From Paraescarpia echinospica (lineage: Eukaryota; Annelida; Polychaeta; Sabellida; Siboglinidae): a stretch of 64,000 bases of DNA. The stretch lies in NCBI GenBank assembly GCA_020002185.1, contig CM034533.1:47838346-47902345 (forward strand), given 5' to 3'. Each line of letters opens with the position of its first letter. Within the stretch, counting starts at the first letter, position 1. Shown in pieces: positions 1 to 13,242 of the stretch. A program made the position numbers and the translations under genes. The notes beneath the pieces are model-generated. The model had not been told where the DNA came from. It ran no database searches and saw only the letters and a program-made list of their open reading frames with translations.

Positions 1-1433
1 CACGTCGACGGCGTCCATGTCAATGAGCTGTCTACTCCCCACCACTCGCTCCGAGTTGTAACGTATGTTAACCTTGAGAGGACCTTTGATGATCTTCACA
101 AAAACTGAGCCGTAGCCACGCTTGTTGTCGATGTTCATCATGGCGACGTTGATGCGATAAAGGTAGGTGCCGTACGACAGCACGCCCGGCGGCACGATGA
201 ACTCGCTAGCGACCACCTCCGCCCCGATTTTGACGAGGGGGATCTGTTGTGTCACCACGGTGTCGTTGCCGTCGTCGTAGGAGAAGATATCCCAGGTACT
301 GTGCACCTTCTTGTGAGTTGAGCAGTTGATCTTGATGGTGAAGAGGGAAGGCGAGAGGTTCTGCTGCGAGCCTCGTTCCACGAGTCTCGGCGTGTGAGGA
401 GAACTTCCCACCCGCTCCTTCAACTTCATGACGGGCTTCTTGCAGATCATTGGGCCGACCGTGAAATATCGTACCTCCTTCAGAGCGACACCGTCCGAGT
501 ACAGCTCAACGGTCAGCACGTTTGAGCCAAGCTTAGTCATGGTATGAACGAACGGCAGATGGACATTATCATTCTGTAGCGCCGTGAAATTCACCTCCGC
601 CATATTGAAATCGTAATCTGGCGGCAGCACCTCCTTGCAAATACTAAGTGACGCGCCTCGCCAGAAGACAAACATTCCGTCGGTAGCATTGAGGGTGAAG
701 CACACGCACAGTCGTTGCACTGGACTGACCAGTGTCAGGTCAAAGTGTAGTTCCGTCGTAGTGATGACAGAATCAGGACAATCCACCTGCTTCACTTCTA
801 GTGTCGGCTTCACAAACAGCTTCGTGGAGACGGCCACGTCCTGGTTGAGTTCGTTCGACGCGGTGAGCACGAGGGATGAGAAACCGGCCTTCCGGAATAA
901 GTGTGACACTTTGCCTGGCTTGCTGTCTGTCGCGGGTTTATCTCCAAATGTCCATTTGTACGTCACCTTTGTACCAGTGCGACAGCTGGGCATGAAGACA
1001 ATCACCTCGTTCTGGTCGACTGTGAGGACGCCATTGAGCGGCACCAGGCGTTGGCTACTGTGGAAAGCTGAGAACGCGACGTCAGTGATAGTCTCAAATA
1101 CTCCAATCTGCTCCTCCAGTAGCTGCCAACTGACGTGGTTGCTGGTGTTGATCTTAAGATTGTAAACTCCAGCCGTTGCATATGTGTACACAAAGTCTAA
1201 ATCACTGGTCATGTGTCGTGTATACTCTGCGCTGTGGCCGTTCCCAAATATAATATTGACCGTGAATGGACCCGTCGGTTCGGGCAGGCTCTCGACTGGC
1301 CTCAGGCTAAACCGAAGCTCGCCAGGTGGCAATGCGACGTATCGCTGGAGAACCAGAGTGAGGTTCTCTACTGGATTCTTCACCTGGAACTCCTCCGACA
1401 ACTGAACCGGTTGACCTCCAAGCTCATTCTCAA
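1..1433 (-). CDS. PKD/REJ-domain receptor (polycystin-1-like), downstream exon, partial
   Basis: The minus strand is open from 1433 to the window edge, about 478 codons. It begins after a CAG acceptor (1434-1436) in phase 1, which rejoins the upstream exon as Val-Glu-Asn-Glu. Two PKD-type beta-sandwich repeats come first, one with the core YKWTFGDKPATDS, followed by a Cys-containing stretch and then the start of a REJ (receptor for egg jelly) module. The REJ signature is the segment IVPPGVLSYGTYLYRINVAM near bases 160-220, followed by a Tyr-Gly-Ser-Val-Phe-Val strand. This order (many PKD repeats, then REJ) is that of polycystin-1, PKD1-like proteins and sperm REJ receptors, which are extracellular parts of a membrane receptor/channel complex. 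The GAIN/GPS, PLAT and membrane segments expected next would lie beyond the left edge. The family is secure; the exact paralogue is not. Confidence 0.88.
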
Positions 1434-1685
1434 CTGAAGACAATCAGAAATACATAGTTATGAAACTCACTTGACATGGGCAGGACACATACAGAGAATG
1501 ACTGACGACAGATTAACAAAAAGACCATGGAAAAACAGGTAAAGCGAAAAAAACAAAGAAAAAATAGTGAAATAGAGATAGCTTTGCGATTGTGGAAGGA
1601 GGGAGCTGAAAATCGAAGTGTGTGAGAGATAAGTGGAGACGTCTCGTTGACAGGCCGGACACACACACACACACACGCACGCACG

Positions 1686-1727
<42 letters not shown>

Positions 1728-1783
1728 AATATATAATTATACTGTTGACGTTTGTGTTGTTTGAGTGAGCGAGTTAGACGCAC
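1434..1783 (-). other. Intron of the PKD/REJ gene with a CA/GT microsatellite
   Basis: A 350-bp intron with GT (1782-1783) and AG (1434-1435) ends on the minus strand. It contains a CA tract at about 1659-1723 interrupted by CACG units. Long open frames of alternating Cys-Val here are translations of the dinucleotide repeat and are not genes. Confidence 0.85.
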
Positions 1784-4700
1784 CTGTCACGGCCACTTGG
1801 TAATGTCCTGTCACGTTGTACGTATGTGTCACGTTGTACATGTGCAGTGTTCCCCTCCACTCCGCCGCCTCCACCACTCCGTCCCCCCACTTCACCGTGC
1901 CCATCATGTCTGAGCCCGTGATCACCTGCACCGAGACCGTCAATGGGTGTCCTGTGGCGGTGGCAGGGGGCGCGCTAACTGTCACCCCATTGACAGGCTC
2001 CAGGATGACGACATCCACGACTACCTGGTGGGAACTCACGAGGTTACTCACTGTAACGTTCTGCGTCACGTGGCCACTGTCAAGGCTGTCGTAGCGCTGC
2101 GGCCACGAGTACGGCCACTGATGACCAATAAACTTGGACGAGGTAGGGTCAAAGCTGGATTCGATGGAAATGAATGCGTCTGACGGCGGGGGTGTACCCT
2201 GCACCACTGAGAGGGTGAAGAGGGCACTTGGAGCGAGCGTCGACACGAACTTGGGATAGGTCAACCTGACCCCGTACGACAGCACTGGATACTGCACGAC
2301 GATCTTGCTACTGAGTGCTATCGTCACGTCACTGACGTCATTGGCGGCCGTCAGCAGCACGGTGTAGTTGCGTGGCCGTTCGTACTGCCGCGAGAAGTCG
2401 ATGTACGTGTCGGCGGCGTACTGCCCCTTGATGTCGTCAGGCTTGCCGTCCATGTACTGCAGGGTGAACGTGATATTACTGCCCTGCCCCGCCCACGCCG
2501 AGTAGCTGACGAAGTCTCTAGGAACGATGAAGCGCGTGGACGTGTTCAAGGCTATCTGCTCAATGACCACTTGCACAATGACCTTCACCTCGAGGATGAC
2601 GTAACTGACGAGGTTGCTACAGTTGAGAGAGGTCGTCAACTCGCTGTAGTCGTTCCCAGCGACCGTGTGTTTCTTCATAAGTGGCGCCTCCTCGGTGATA
2701 CTCTTCACCGTCTGTGTCTCCGCCGCAGTGCCGTCGCCATAGATCCACAGGAGCACGACGTCGACGCCCCCCGACTCGGCTATCACAGTGTAGGTAACGA
2801 CACCGGGGGGTGTTCTTACCGGACTGTTAATCGTCATATTTACCCCCTTGAGGGGGACCTGCACATGAATTAGTTGTGAGGCATCGACAACAATGAAACT
2901 AACATCATTAGACACGTTTACAACTATTCTATGGCTGCCCACGATCATATACCTGTGTTCAATATTGAACGAGGCAGTGGAGTTGAGAGCATTTGGGTGG
3001 ACATAGTATCCTAAACTATTGTCAGTTACAGCAAAACGTACTTCATATTTCAGATGTGAACCCACGTTCGCAGTTACATCAAAGCTGGCCTTCTTGCCGA
3101 CAGCTACGGCCGGAGTGAGCACTGAGATGCTAATGTCTTCAACCTTCCTCTGTACCATCACGCTGACCGTCGCCACGTCCCACGACACCAAATTGGAACA
3201 GTTGACGGTCACCATCTGGATGTCTGTGTACGCTTCGTCATACGTGAACGTCTCGCTGTAAGGTTGTCCACGACCCAGTCGCGTCGCAAACACCGTCTTC
3301 GTTGTTCCGTCTGCGAACGTCCATTTGCAAAACGGGTTGGTTGGTAGTGTCGTGACGTCAGTCAACTCGACAGTGTATCTGGCCAGAGGCAGGGCGACGG
3401 GTGACGGCGACGTCAGCACAATACCTGTGATCGGATACTGAACGATGATTTCCACTGGCCATGTATAACTCTCTGAACTGAGGGTGTTACTTATTGTGAA
3501 TCTTGGTGTGAAGTTTCCTGGGCGCTGGTATCTGTAGCTGATCTCCACAGGCCGGAACGACGACTCGCGCTTGAAGTCGACCTCGGTCGGTGGTCGTCCA
3601 TCTCCTAAGTCGGCGTGACACTTGGCACTCGTGCCTGTCCGCAGAGACACGACAAATGTGAGACTCTCATTCACCTTGACGAGTCTCCTGCGCATACCGA
3701 CAGCCAGCCCCGTGATGAGTTCGTTGACGTCGACCACGACGAGAGTCACCTGCGAGCTGAACACGTTCGACGCGTTGATGCGGACTTGATAGGGCGCGAT
3801 TGGATCAGCCTTGTCGTACACGTGCCATATCGTCACGCCGTCGATGTGTTCCGCCTCTTCCGGCGTGTCAAACGTCTTGAAATCTGAATTATAATCGCCA
3901 AAGACGAAAGAGTAAGTGACGGGGTTTCCTTTGTCGACCGTTAGTTCGAAAGTAACGTTGTCTGCCACCGTCACAGGCACCTTGGGGTAGTTGACATGCA
4001 GCCCGACAATTGGACTCACCACTCGAATACCCGACTGCAGAATGAACGAGCCATTGGAGCGGCTGTTCGAACAGTATATCTCTGGCGTCACGTTGCCAGC
4101 TATAGGGATAGACATGAGGAGCGTGATGTTGCCCGCTCCGTCTGGGTACTCCTTCTTCACGTACGAGTCGCCAAGTTCAATGGAACACTCAACTCCTGTG
4201 CCAGTTTCTAAAAACACAGTGAAGACGACATGGTCGTATAGCCTGATGAGGGTCTGGTTGACATCAGCGGTCACGCCCGTGACGGGGTACAGTATACGCA
4301 CGGACGCCGACGCTGATTTATTACCATGTAAGTTGCGAAAGGTCAAAGTCACATCATAGACACCCCCAGTATCAAACGTATGCAAGAAAAATGAGTCGTT
4401 GAAGACTTTCGCATCACACATACCAGCTGGCATCACGTTGACTTCTTCAGCTATCTGAGGCCCATCGTCAATGCGAGCAATGTAGTTGAATGGGCCCCCT
4501 TTGTCGGCGTGTACGGTAAAGTTGACTGGAGTACTGACGAGATGGTCGCGTACAACTATCAGCTTCGCACCTGCGATTGGTCTCTCTATGAGCACTTTCT
4601 GGGTCAATTCTGCAGAACTGATTCTGTTGAAGCAGGTCGAGTTGAAGTCAAACAGACCGAGACACTTGTACATTTGATAAACGTAGAAATACCTTCCGTG

Positions 4701-5980
4701 ATTCTGACTGTTTTTTATGTGTGTGTGATAAGTTACTACTGGAGTATCAGTGCCGAACTCATGCACACAAGTATACTGTAGATTCTCCGCATGACGAGAC
4801 TGGGATGGATTCACTTGCATACTGAACTTAACGTTGTTGTAGTAGTTTTTATATCTGAATTCACTGTACAACGCTAGTATTTTTGCTTCAACATATAACT
4901 TTTTCTTGGCAGTTGCCTGTGATATAAGGTTCTTCATAACGACTGACACGTCATAAATGCCAACAGAACCAACTGAGATTTTGAACGCTTCTTTGATCCT
5001 ATCATTAGAGTCCGCGTAAATCGCATCGTACACATAGGGGGTGCCAGAGCTAGTCCAGAGTTTTGCACTGCACTTGGGTAGGCACCCTCCGCTAGCAGTC
5101 ACTGTCACGTTTAAGTCAACATTGAGCTCGGCCGCCCGGAACATGAGCTGCATGTCACCGATGGCGATATACACATTCACTATAAGGTGACTAGTGAAGG
5201 CCGACACCGCGTTGCTGACAGTACACGACACGTTGTATTCGCCGGAAATGTGGAACATCGCTGGGATTGCGATCACACCAACAGCTGCCGTGACATTCCA
5301 GTCAACCTCGTACGTATGATTGTACGTACCTACGTTGCTACCAAAGTTCACAAACACATAGATAGGATTTCCAGCGCTTACGGGCACAGTAATGTTGAAA
5401 GGGTGGTTAGTACTTGCATTGGTTGGAACGACATAGCTTCCAATGGCGATGGCGGTCTCCACGGTCACGTTGAACTCTGACCTAGCGAGATTGTAGGCGT
5501 TGAAGCAGCGCACTGCGATCTGGTAGACGCCACTCATGTTGTAGTTGTGAGCCAGTGTCGCGTTCTTGTCAAACTCGCTGAAGAACACTAGTACGGAGGA
5601 ATCGTCAAATCTGACCTTGCATGTCATGTGACTGCCACTGGACACTGACCACAGAAGGAGCACCGTGCGTTTGGCGAGGACGTCGACGGTGACGCTCATA
5701 TCACTGATAGCCTGCTGCGTGACGAGTGTTACGTTTACCTTCTGCATTGACACGATGTTCGCGGCGTCGAATGTGAGAGTGTACGTGCCCACTGGGAAGG
5801 TGTAGCTGATGACGGCTTCTGGCGGTGTTGTAGCATTCAAGAAGTAGACCCATTGCAGTGGCGTGTCATCCACCATCATTGTGACATTCACTTCATCGCC
5901 GGCGTCTAGCGATACGGTGAATGTCACATCTTCACCTGGTTCCGAGATGTGGTGACTCGCGTTGACGGACAGACCTACGA
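1784..5980 (-). CDS. PKD/REJ-domain receptor (polycystin-1-like), giant PKD-repeat exon
   Basis: This is a single 4197-bp exon (exactly 1399 codons) without a stop. It is bounded by a CAG acceptor at 5981-5983 and a CAG/GTGCGT donor at 1784/1783, both in phase 1, so it is symmetrical. It encodes about 15 tandem PKD-like repeats of 85-95 residues. Most end in the family pattern of alternating hydrophobics followed by Ser/Ala-Asn-x-Val-Ser (for example NCSNLVS, TISNTLS, TAANDVS), and a Tyr-Pro-Val/Ile-x-Gly linker starts the next repeat. Many N-x-S/T sequons fit an extracellular region. The first in-frame Met (6017) lies in intron sequence, so the true start is in an upstream exon I could not identify with confidence. 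The exon appears undamaged, which argues for a working host gene. Confidence 0.9.
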
Positions 5981-6079
5981 CTGCGGGTAGAGAGTAAGCA
6001 GGGGACGTAATTAGCACGCGGCAAGAACAGGTGCATAAGGACTGCTACAACATGTACCGACCGACACATCACCACGTGA

Positions 6080-7228
6080 CAACCACAAGGACAGAGACAA
6101 TACAAGGACTGACCTGTGGCAATGCAAGTATATCCATATGACGATACCACGACATATAAGTGACAATACCAGGACACACATGTGACAATACAAGGACTAA
6201 CATGTGACAATTCAAGGATATACATATGACAATACAAAGACAGAAACCAGTGACGATACAAGTACAGATACGTGACAATACAAAGAAAGATACCAGTTAC
6301 GACACAAGAACAGGAATTGTGACAATACAAAGAAAGAGACCAATGACGATACAAGTACATATACGTGACAATACAAAGAAAGAGACCAGTGACGACACAA
6401 GAACAGGAATTGTGACAATACAAAGAAAGAGACCAGTGACGATACAAGTACAGATACGTGACAATACAAAGAAAGAGACCAGTGATGATACAAGAACAGA
6501 TACGTGACAATATAAGGACAGAGACATTTGACAAAACAATGATAGAGACATGTGGAAATACAAGTACAGGCATGTGATCATACAAAACAATAGACATGTG
6601 ACAATAGTAGGGCAAAGACATGTGACAATAAAAGGACAGTAATGTTGCAGTAAAGGAAAAGAGAATTGACACTACAAGGGTAGTGGCATTTGATAATACA
6701 AGGATATATATATATATATGACAATACAAGGACAGACATATGAAAATACAAGGACAGATACATGTGACAATACAAGGAGACTGATAGGCGACATTTCAAG
6801 GAAAGTGACATGTGACAATACAAGGACAGTGATATATATATCACAAATTGAAAGACAGAGACATTTTACAATACAAACACAGAGACATGTGACAAAAACA
6901 AAGAGAGATATGTGGTAATACCAGGATAGTGACATGTGGGAATACAATGACAAACATGTAACAATACAAGGACAGGGACATGTGACAATACCAGAATAGT
7001 GGCATATGGCAATACAATGACATATATGTGACAATACAACGACAGAGACATGTGTCAATACAAGAATAGTGGCATATGACAATACAATGGCATATATGTG
7101 ACAATGCAAGGACAGAGACATGTGACAATACAAGAATAGTGGCATATGACAATACAATGACATATATGTGACAATACAAGGACAGAGACATGTGACAATA
7201 CAAGAATAGTGACATACGGTAATACAAT

Positions 7229-7275
<47 letters not shown>

Positions 7276-8296
7276 GTACCAGGACAGAGACATGATGTGA
7301 CAATACATAGACAGAGACATTTGACAATAAAAAATTGAGATAAGTGGTAACACAAGGAAAGAGACGTGTAACAAAACAAGGATAATGACATGTGATAATG
7401 CAAGGACAGCTATGTGGCAATACAAAGATACAGACACGTGACAATACAAGGACAGAGACACGTGACAATACAAGGACAGAGACATGTGACAATACAAGAA
7501 CATGGACATTTTACAAAACAAGAATAGTGACATGTGACAATACAAGGACAGACATGTGGCAATACAAAGTTACAGACACGTAACAATACAAGGACAGAGA
7601 CACGTGACAATACAAGGACAGATACATGTGACAATACAAGAACCCCCATGGGCATTTTACAAAACAAGGATATTGACATGTTACAATGCAAGGACAGATA
7701 TGTGGCATTACAAAGATACAGACACGTGGCAATACAAGGACAGATACACTTGACAATACAAGGACAGAGACATGTGACAATACAAGAACATTGACATTTT
7801 ACAAAACAAGAGTAGTGACGTGTAACAATACAAGGACAGACATGTGGCAATACAAAGTTACAGACACGTAACAATACAAGGACAGAGACATGTGACAATA
7901 CAGTAACATGGACATTTTACAAAACAAGAATATTGACATGTGACAATATAAGGAGAGATATGTGCCAATACAAAGTTACAGACACGTAACAATACAAGGA
8001 CAGCGACACATGACAATATAAGGACAGAGACATGTGACAATACAAGGACAGAGACACGTGACAATACAAGAACATGGACATTTTACAAAACAAGAATATT
8101 GACATGTGACAATACAAGGACATACATGTGGTAGTGAAAGGACAGAGACGCGTAATAACACAAAATAGAGATATGTGACAATAACAGGACAGACATGTGA
8201 CAATACAGGGACAGAGGCATGGGACAATACAAGGACAGACATGTGGCAATGCCAGGGTAGACGTGTGACAATAAAACGAAAGAGACATGTGACAAG
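6080..8296. repeat. Minisatellite, about 20-24 bp unit, in the intron upstream of the PKD exon
   Basis: About 2.2 kb of degenerate tandem copies of a unit close to GACATGTGACAATACAAGGA, with variants ending in CAGA and blocks with TTTTACAAAACAAG. Short (TA)n patches occur at 6706-6720 and 7231-7270. The unit has few stop codons on the minus strand, so many Cys/His/Leu/Ser-rich open frames appear in it; they have no recognisable domain. The array begins about 100 bp from the acceptor of the large PKD exon, so it makes up most of the visible upstream intron. Confidence 0.9.
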
Positions 8297-8309
8297 ACTT
8301 TGCACCTAC

Positions 8310-8345
8310 CCGGGATATGACGATGAATGGTGACAGGCAGCAGCA
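8310..8345 (-). CDS. Possible 36-bp phase-1 micro-exon of the PKD/REJ gene
   Basis: On the minus strand a pyrimidine-rich CTTCACCCAG acceptor precedes 36 bases that end at CCGG/GTAGGT, a good donor. It is phase 1 at both ends and would add 12 codons in frame to the exon starting at 5980. No sequence homology supports it. A second donor-like site (CTTG/GTAAGT) lies at 8486/8485, just after an ATG. This is a guess from splice signals only. Confidence 0.18.
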
Positions 8346-8552
8346 CTGGGTGAAGCTGTAGAGTTCTACTATTTAAATGCGTGCATGATTACATTTCAAG
8401 TTTAATTAAAAACAAAACAATTTACACTAAGTCATAACATCAGAATTATTGTATTATCAAAGTAGAAAACAGTTCGAGTACTTACCAAGGCGCATCCTTA
8501 TAGAACATTCGTTCTACACTCGTATGATCATCAACCAAAGAAGAAAACTATT

Positions 8553-8554
<2 letters not shown>

Positions 8555-8611
<57 letters not shown>

Positions 8612-8656
8612 TCTCTCTTCTCTCTCTTCTCTCTCTTCTCTCTCTTCTCTCTCTCT

Positions 8657-8687
<31 letters not shown>

Positions 8688-8769
8688 CTATCTCTCTCTT
8701 TCTCTCCTACCTCTCTCTCTCTTTCTCTCTCTCTCTCTCTATTCTCTCTCTTCTCTCTCTTCTCTCTCT

Positions 8770-8802
<33 letters not shown>

Positions 8803-8833
8803 ATTCTCTCTCTTCTCTCTCTTCTCTCTCTCT

Positions 8834-8870
<37 letters not shown>

Positions 8871-8978
8871 TCTCTCTCTTCTCTCTCTTCTCTCTCTTCT
8901 CTCTCTCTTCTCTCTCTCTCTTTCTCTATCTATCTCTCTCTTTCTCTCCCTCCTCTCTCTCTCTCTCACTCTCTCTTT
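8555..8978. repeat. (CT)n polypyrimidine microsatellite
   Basis: About 420 bp of CTCTCT with periodic TTCTCTCT and TATCTCT interruptions that form a loose higher-order pattern. Leu/Ser-only and Arg/Glu-only open frames on the two strands are artefacts of the repeat. Confidence 0.95.
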
Positions 8979-9640
8979 GTGTGATTCCGTGGTGAATCAA
9001 AAGCTACAGCGATTTTATTAACCAAAAAACTACTTGTTCTTCGTACGAGGGATAAAATGATACAATTGTTCACCATCATAGTACTACGTTATACTTGAAG
9101 ATTATTATTCACAATTCAATTATGTACAAAGATTTCATTCCCACTGGAAATGATATAGGCTCGCTATCAAGGAAACAGAATGTCTGTCCATGTTAGAGAG
9201 GTATGGATTCCATAAAGGAAACTGTCGGTCTGTCCATGTTAGAGAGGTCTGGATTCCACAAAGGAAACTGTCGGTCTGTCCATGTTAGAAAGGTCGGGGT
9301 TCTGTAAAATGTTACAGAGGTTTGTCTGTCCTAGAAGACACCGGCTGTCTGTCCGTGTTAAGCTACGATTCTATATGTACGGATGCGGCATGCGGCACGC
9401 GACAACAAATGGCTATAGTGGGAATTCATATGAGTGATTCCATGTGTGCGGATGCAGATGCATTTTGTCGTGCGGATACGGATACGGCTAATTGAATTGC
9501 TCCATGTAGCGATTCAAATCGCATCCGCACACGAATCGGACAGGAAATTCCCACGAGTGACGTCATTATACAGGCATTTTCGCAACTTTCAAAATGGTGG
9601 CGTAAGTATTGAGGATTGAAACATGCCGTCTCGGAAAGTT
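8979..9640. other. Non-coding stretch with a 46-bp triplication and a hairpin-like repeat
   Basis: No coding signal. Three tandem 46-bp units start at 9171, 9217 and 9263, sharing TCTGTCCATGTTAGAGAGGT. At 9419-9555 there is an imperfect inverted repeat: GTGGGAATT with TGTGCGGATGC on the left, and the reverse complements GCATCCGCACA and AATTCCCAC on the right. This resembles a small MITE-like hairpin. Confidence 0.6.
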
Positions 9641-9644
9641 CCAA

Positions 9645-11675
9645 CAGTTCAAGTAGAAGCATTGGTGGAATAAGTGGGTCATCAACACACTGAAGAATAA
9701 GAGTGAAATAGAATGCATCGTCGATAAATTTGTTCCATTGAAAAACAAGGGAAACGGTCCAGAAAGAAATACTTATCGAAAGAAGCCATTACAAAAATTT
9801 AATACAAACAAATGATGTGGAAGTCATATAGACGTACTGGAAATGACGAAGACTACAACATTTATAAAGAAGCACTAAACCAAGCTACAACTGAAATTCG
9901 AAATTCGAAGAGAAGCTACGAACAAAAATTAGTTTATAATATAAAACAAGACAGCAAGAGTTTTTATGCATATGTTCTGAGCAAACAGAAAGTTCAGAAT
10001 AAGGGCGGTCCTCTAGAAGATAGTGCTGGAAATATAATATCAGAGGGATTCTTAATGGCAGAAGACCTGAATGAATATTTTAGTTCACTGTTTACCAGGG
10101 AAGATATTAGTTCACTGCCAGTACCAGAAGCTAAGCTCAAGGGGGCAGAATCAGACTATTTAGGACAGTTCATTGTAACCCCGGAAATGGTAGCTAAGAA
10201 AATTAGGGCTATGAAGGATAATAAATCACCTGGAGTGGTTGGGATTCCGCCCAAACTACTATTGGAAATTGTAGAACAAATTAACATACCACTTGCAACA
10301 GTTTTCAACTTGTCATTAGAAGAGGGAGTGGTTCCTTTAGAATGGAAGAAATTTAAAAAAGGTTCCAGAAACAAGTCAGAGAACTACAGACCAGTGAATT
10401 TAACGTCAGTGATTTGCAAATTATTAGAAAGACTAATTAAAGATCACATGGTGGATTTTCTTGTTAAACATAACTTGTTAAACCCATCTCAACATGAGTT
10501 TCTAAAAGCGAGGTCATACTTAACAAATATGTTATGTTTTTTGGAAGATATCACTAAGTGGGTAGACGAGGGATCACCTGTAGATATCATCTACTTAGAT
10601 TTTCAGAAAGCTTTCAACACAGTGCCATATCAAAGATTACTGCTTAAACTAAAGGTCCATGGTATAGGAAATGGTTTAATTAACTGGATAGAAAAATGGT
10701 TCATTGACAGAAGACAACAGGTAGTAGTTGATGGGGAGGCTTCAAACTGGAAATCAGTTTTGAGTGGGGTACCACAGGGATCAGTTCTGGGAACAATATT
10801 ATTCTTAATATATATCAACGATTTGGACGATGATATAGCTAGCAAGGTGTTGAAATTTGCGGTTGATACAAACTTGTTTATAAGGATTAAACGTGATGGA
10901 CATAGACAGCATTTACAAAATGATCTTGACAGGTTGATAAAATGGTCTGCAAAATGGCAAATGTTGTTTGATTTTGGGAAATATAAATGCCTCCACACAG
11001 GACATGGGGACGAAGATGTACATTATACAATGGGAGGTTCTGTACTAAGTACAACTGTAAAAGAAAAGGACTTGGGGTTAACCATCAGTGCTGATATGAA
11101 AGTTTCAGGGCAGTGCGGTATTGCCGCTTCAAAAGGAAATTAAATCCTTGGATTAATTAGGCGAAACAAAGCGTATAAGGAAAAAGAGCTAATAATACCG
11201 CTGTACAAAACAATAGTTAGGCCTCATTTAGAATATTGTATTCAAGCGTGGAGGGCACATCGCAGGAAGCACATAGATATGCTAGAACGAGTACAGAGGA
11301 GAGCAAATGATAAATGATACCAAATGTTACCAAAACTGAGGAATCTTAGTTACGAAATACGCCTAAAAATATGGTTTAATAACACCAGACACCAGACGAT
11401 TGAGAGGAGATCAGATAAATGTGTTTCAAATATTGAATGGTTATGAAAATATTGATAGAAATATTTTTTTCTCAATTAAAAAAGATAGAAGGACCAGAGG
11501 ACATGAAGATACATTAGTAAAGGAGCAGTGTAGATTAGATATAAGAAAGTTCTCATTCTCACAAAGGACTGTAAATGAATGGAACAGATTATCTGCTGAT
11601 TGTGTGGGTGCTTGTAGCGTGAATATGTTTAAAAATAAAATCGACACATACCTTAAAAGGACGGGATACACGTAG
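9645..11675 (+). pseudogene. 5'-truncated non-LTR retrotransposon (jockey/CR1-like LINE) reverse transcriptase
   Basis: The main open frame is 9812-11143 (443 codons) and covers the endonuclease-RT linker and the RT domain. Visible motifs are a degenerate NKSPGVVGIPP block, NKSENYRPVNLTS, YLDFQKAFNTVPYQ and SGVPQGSVLGTILFLIYIND. The catalytic [FY]-x-D-D motif reads FAVDT: codon GTT at 10862-10864 replaces the first Asp. Homology continues upstream to about 9645 in another frame and downstream, through stops and frameshifts, to 11675, including LEYCIQAWRAH and a C-terminal segment with KFSFSQRTVNEWN. About eight to ten residues usual before FKKGSR are missing. The copy lacks the endonuclease and cannot be active. 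It ends directly at a CA/CT microsatellite, as many LINE copies do. Confidence 0.9.
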
Positions 11676-11677
11676 AT

Positions 11678-11872
<195 letters not shown>

Positions 11873-12117
11873 TAAGCCAAACGGCTTCCTTGTCCACCTG
11901 CCATCTAGAGTTAATTTTCTGGAAGGCAATCTTGTTAAATCTTGTTATCATGTACGCAACAATGTATGATCTTATTTATTCGAAATATTTTTTTAAAAGA
12001 TTGGATCCGTTTGATACATTGGCGCTGGCTGTTGCCAAACTTCCAGCTCCGCTGCATCAACAGACAGTTTGTCATACAACGGTACTTCACCTAACATCTA
12101 TTATAAAAACTAGGTGA

Positions 12118-12312
12118 GCATGACTGACCTCAGGGGTGGACGTGTGAGACCTCGGGGATGGGCGTGTCAAGCATCCGGTGGATGTGTCAGACCTCGGAAA
12201 GACATTGGGGTGGGCGTGCCAGACCTCAGGGGCGGGCGTGTAAGACCTCGGGGTGGTTGTGTCAGACCTTGGGATGGGCGTGTCAGTCTTCAGGGTGGGC
12301 GTGTTTGTGTTG
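12118..12312. repeat. G-rich minisatellite, 21-22 bp unit
   Basis: Eight or so imperfect copies of a unit close to GACCTCGGGGTGGGCGTGTC, variable in length. It is not coding. Confidence 0.8.
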
Positions 12313-12355
12313 TGTTACACCTCGATCCTCCTGCTCATGCGCGCTACCATTTACT

Positions 12356-12592
<237 letters not shown>

Positions 12593-13242
12593 CTTTGTGT
12601 GAAGAAATATATTAGTAAAGATTTCTTATTGTGTTAATCAACATATCAATATTTTCTTTCACAACATATCAATATTATATTTTATAAACTTTCAACTGTT
12701 TGTCTAGTATTGAAACGACTTGGCTGCCTAAAGTATGTTTACATTCTCGCATCTTAGAAACACTGAAATTTAGAAACAGTGGTCTCAATTATCACTGTTA
12801 CATTTGTCTCCTTTAAAACTATTACATTTGCCTCAATTACACGCTATTATATTGGCCTCAATTGCAAACTGTTACATTGGTCATTATTACAAACTGTTAC
12901 ATCGACATCCATTAAACAGTAGAACCATTCATCATTTTATCAGTTACTGTTTAATGTTTATAGTATGCGTATCTTAACTCGTTAGAAAATATTTCCAACG
13001 GATTTTACCATAAAAAGCAATTTCATACTTGAAATTAAGCATACATCAAACTGTTATATTCACGCAAGCTAATTGTTTGTTTACCTTTTGTCGTAAATAT
13101 ATACTTGTTATATGTGATAGCATTATAATATAAAACAATTTAGTAAATATACAGTACATGCCCATTAAAATGTAGACAAATGGTAATCATTGTTTTATGT
13201 GTTTTGAATCGAAATCTTATTTAAACAAAATCGATTCCATTC
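12593..13242. other. AT-rich intergenic DNA
   Basis: No gene, RNA or clear element is visible. Around 12780-12910 the phrase TTACATTGGTC or TTACATTTGCCTC with CAATTA recurs four to five times at 30-40 bp spacing, as a worn-out tandem repeat. Confidence 0.5.

Noticed and set aside
5932..8346. Many Cys/His/Ser/Leu-rich minus-strand open frames
   Set aside because: They arise from the 20-24 bp minisatellite and change frame with each length variant. No conserved protein repeat is seen.
8449..9021. 190-codon Leu/Ser frame
   Set aside because: Translation of a (CT)n tract.
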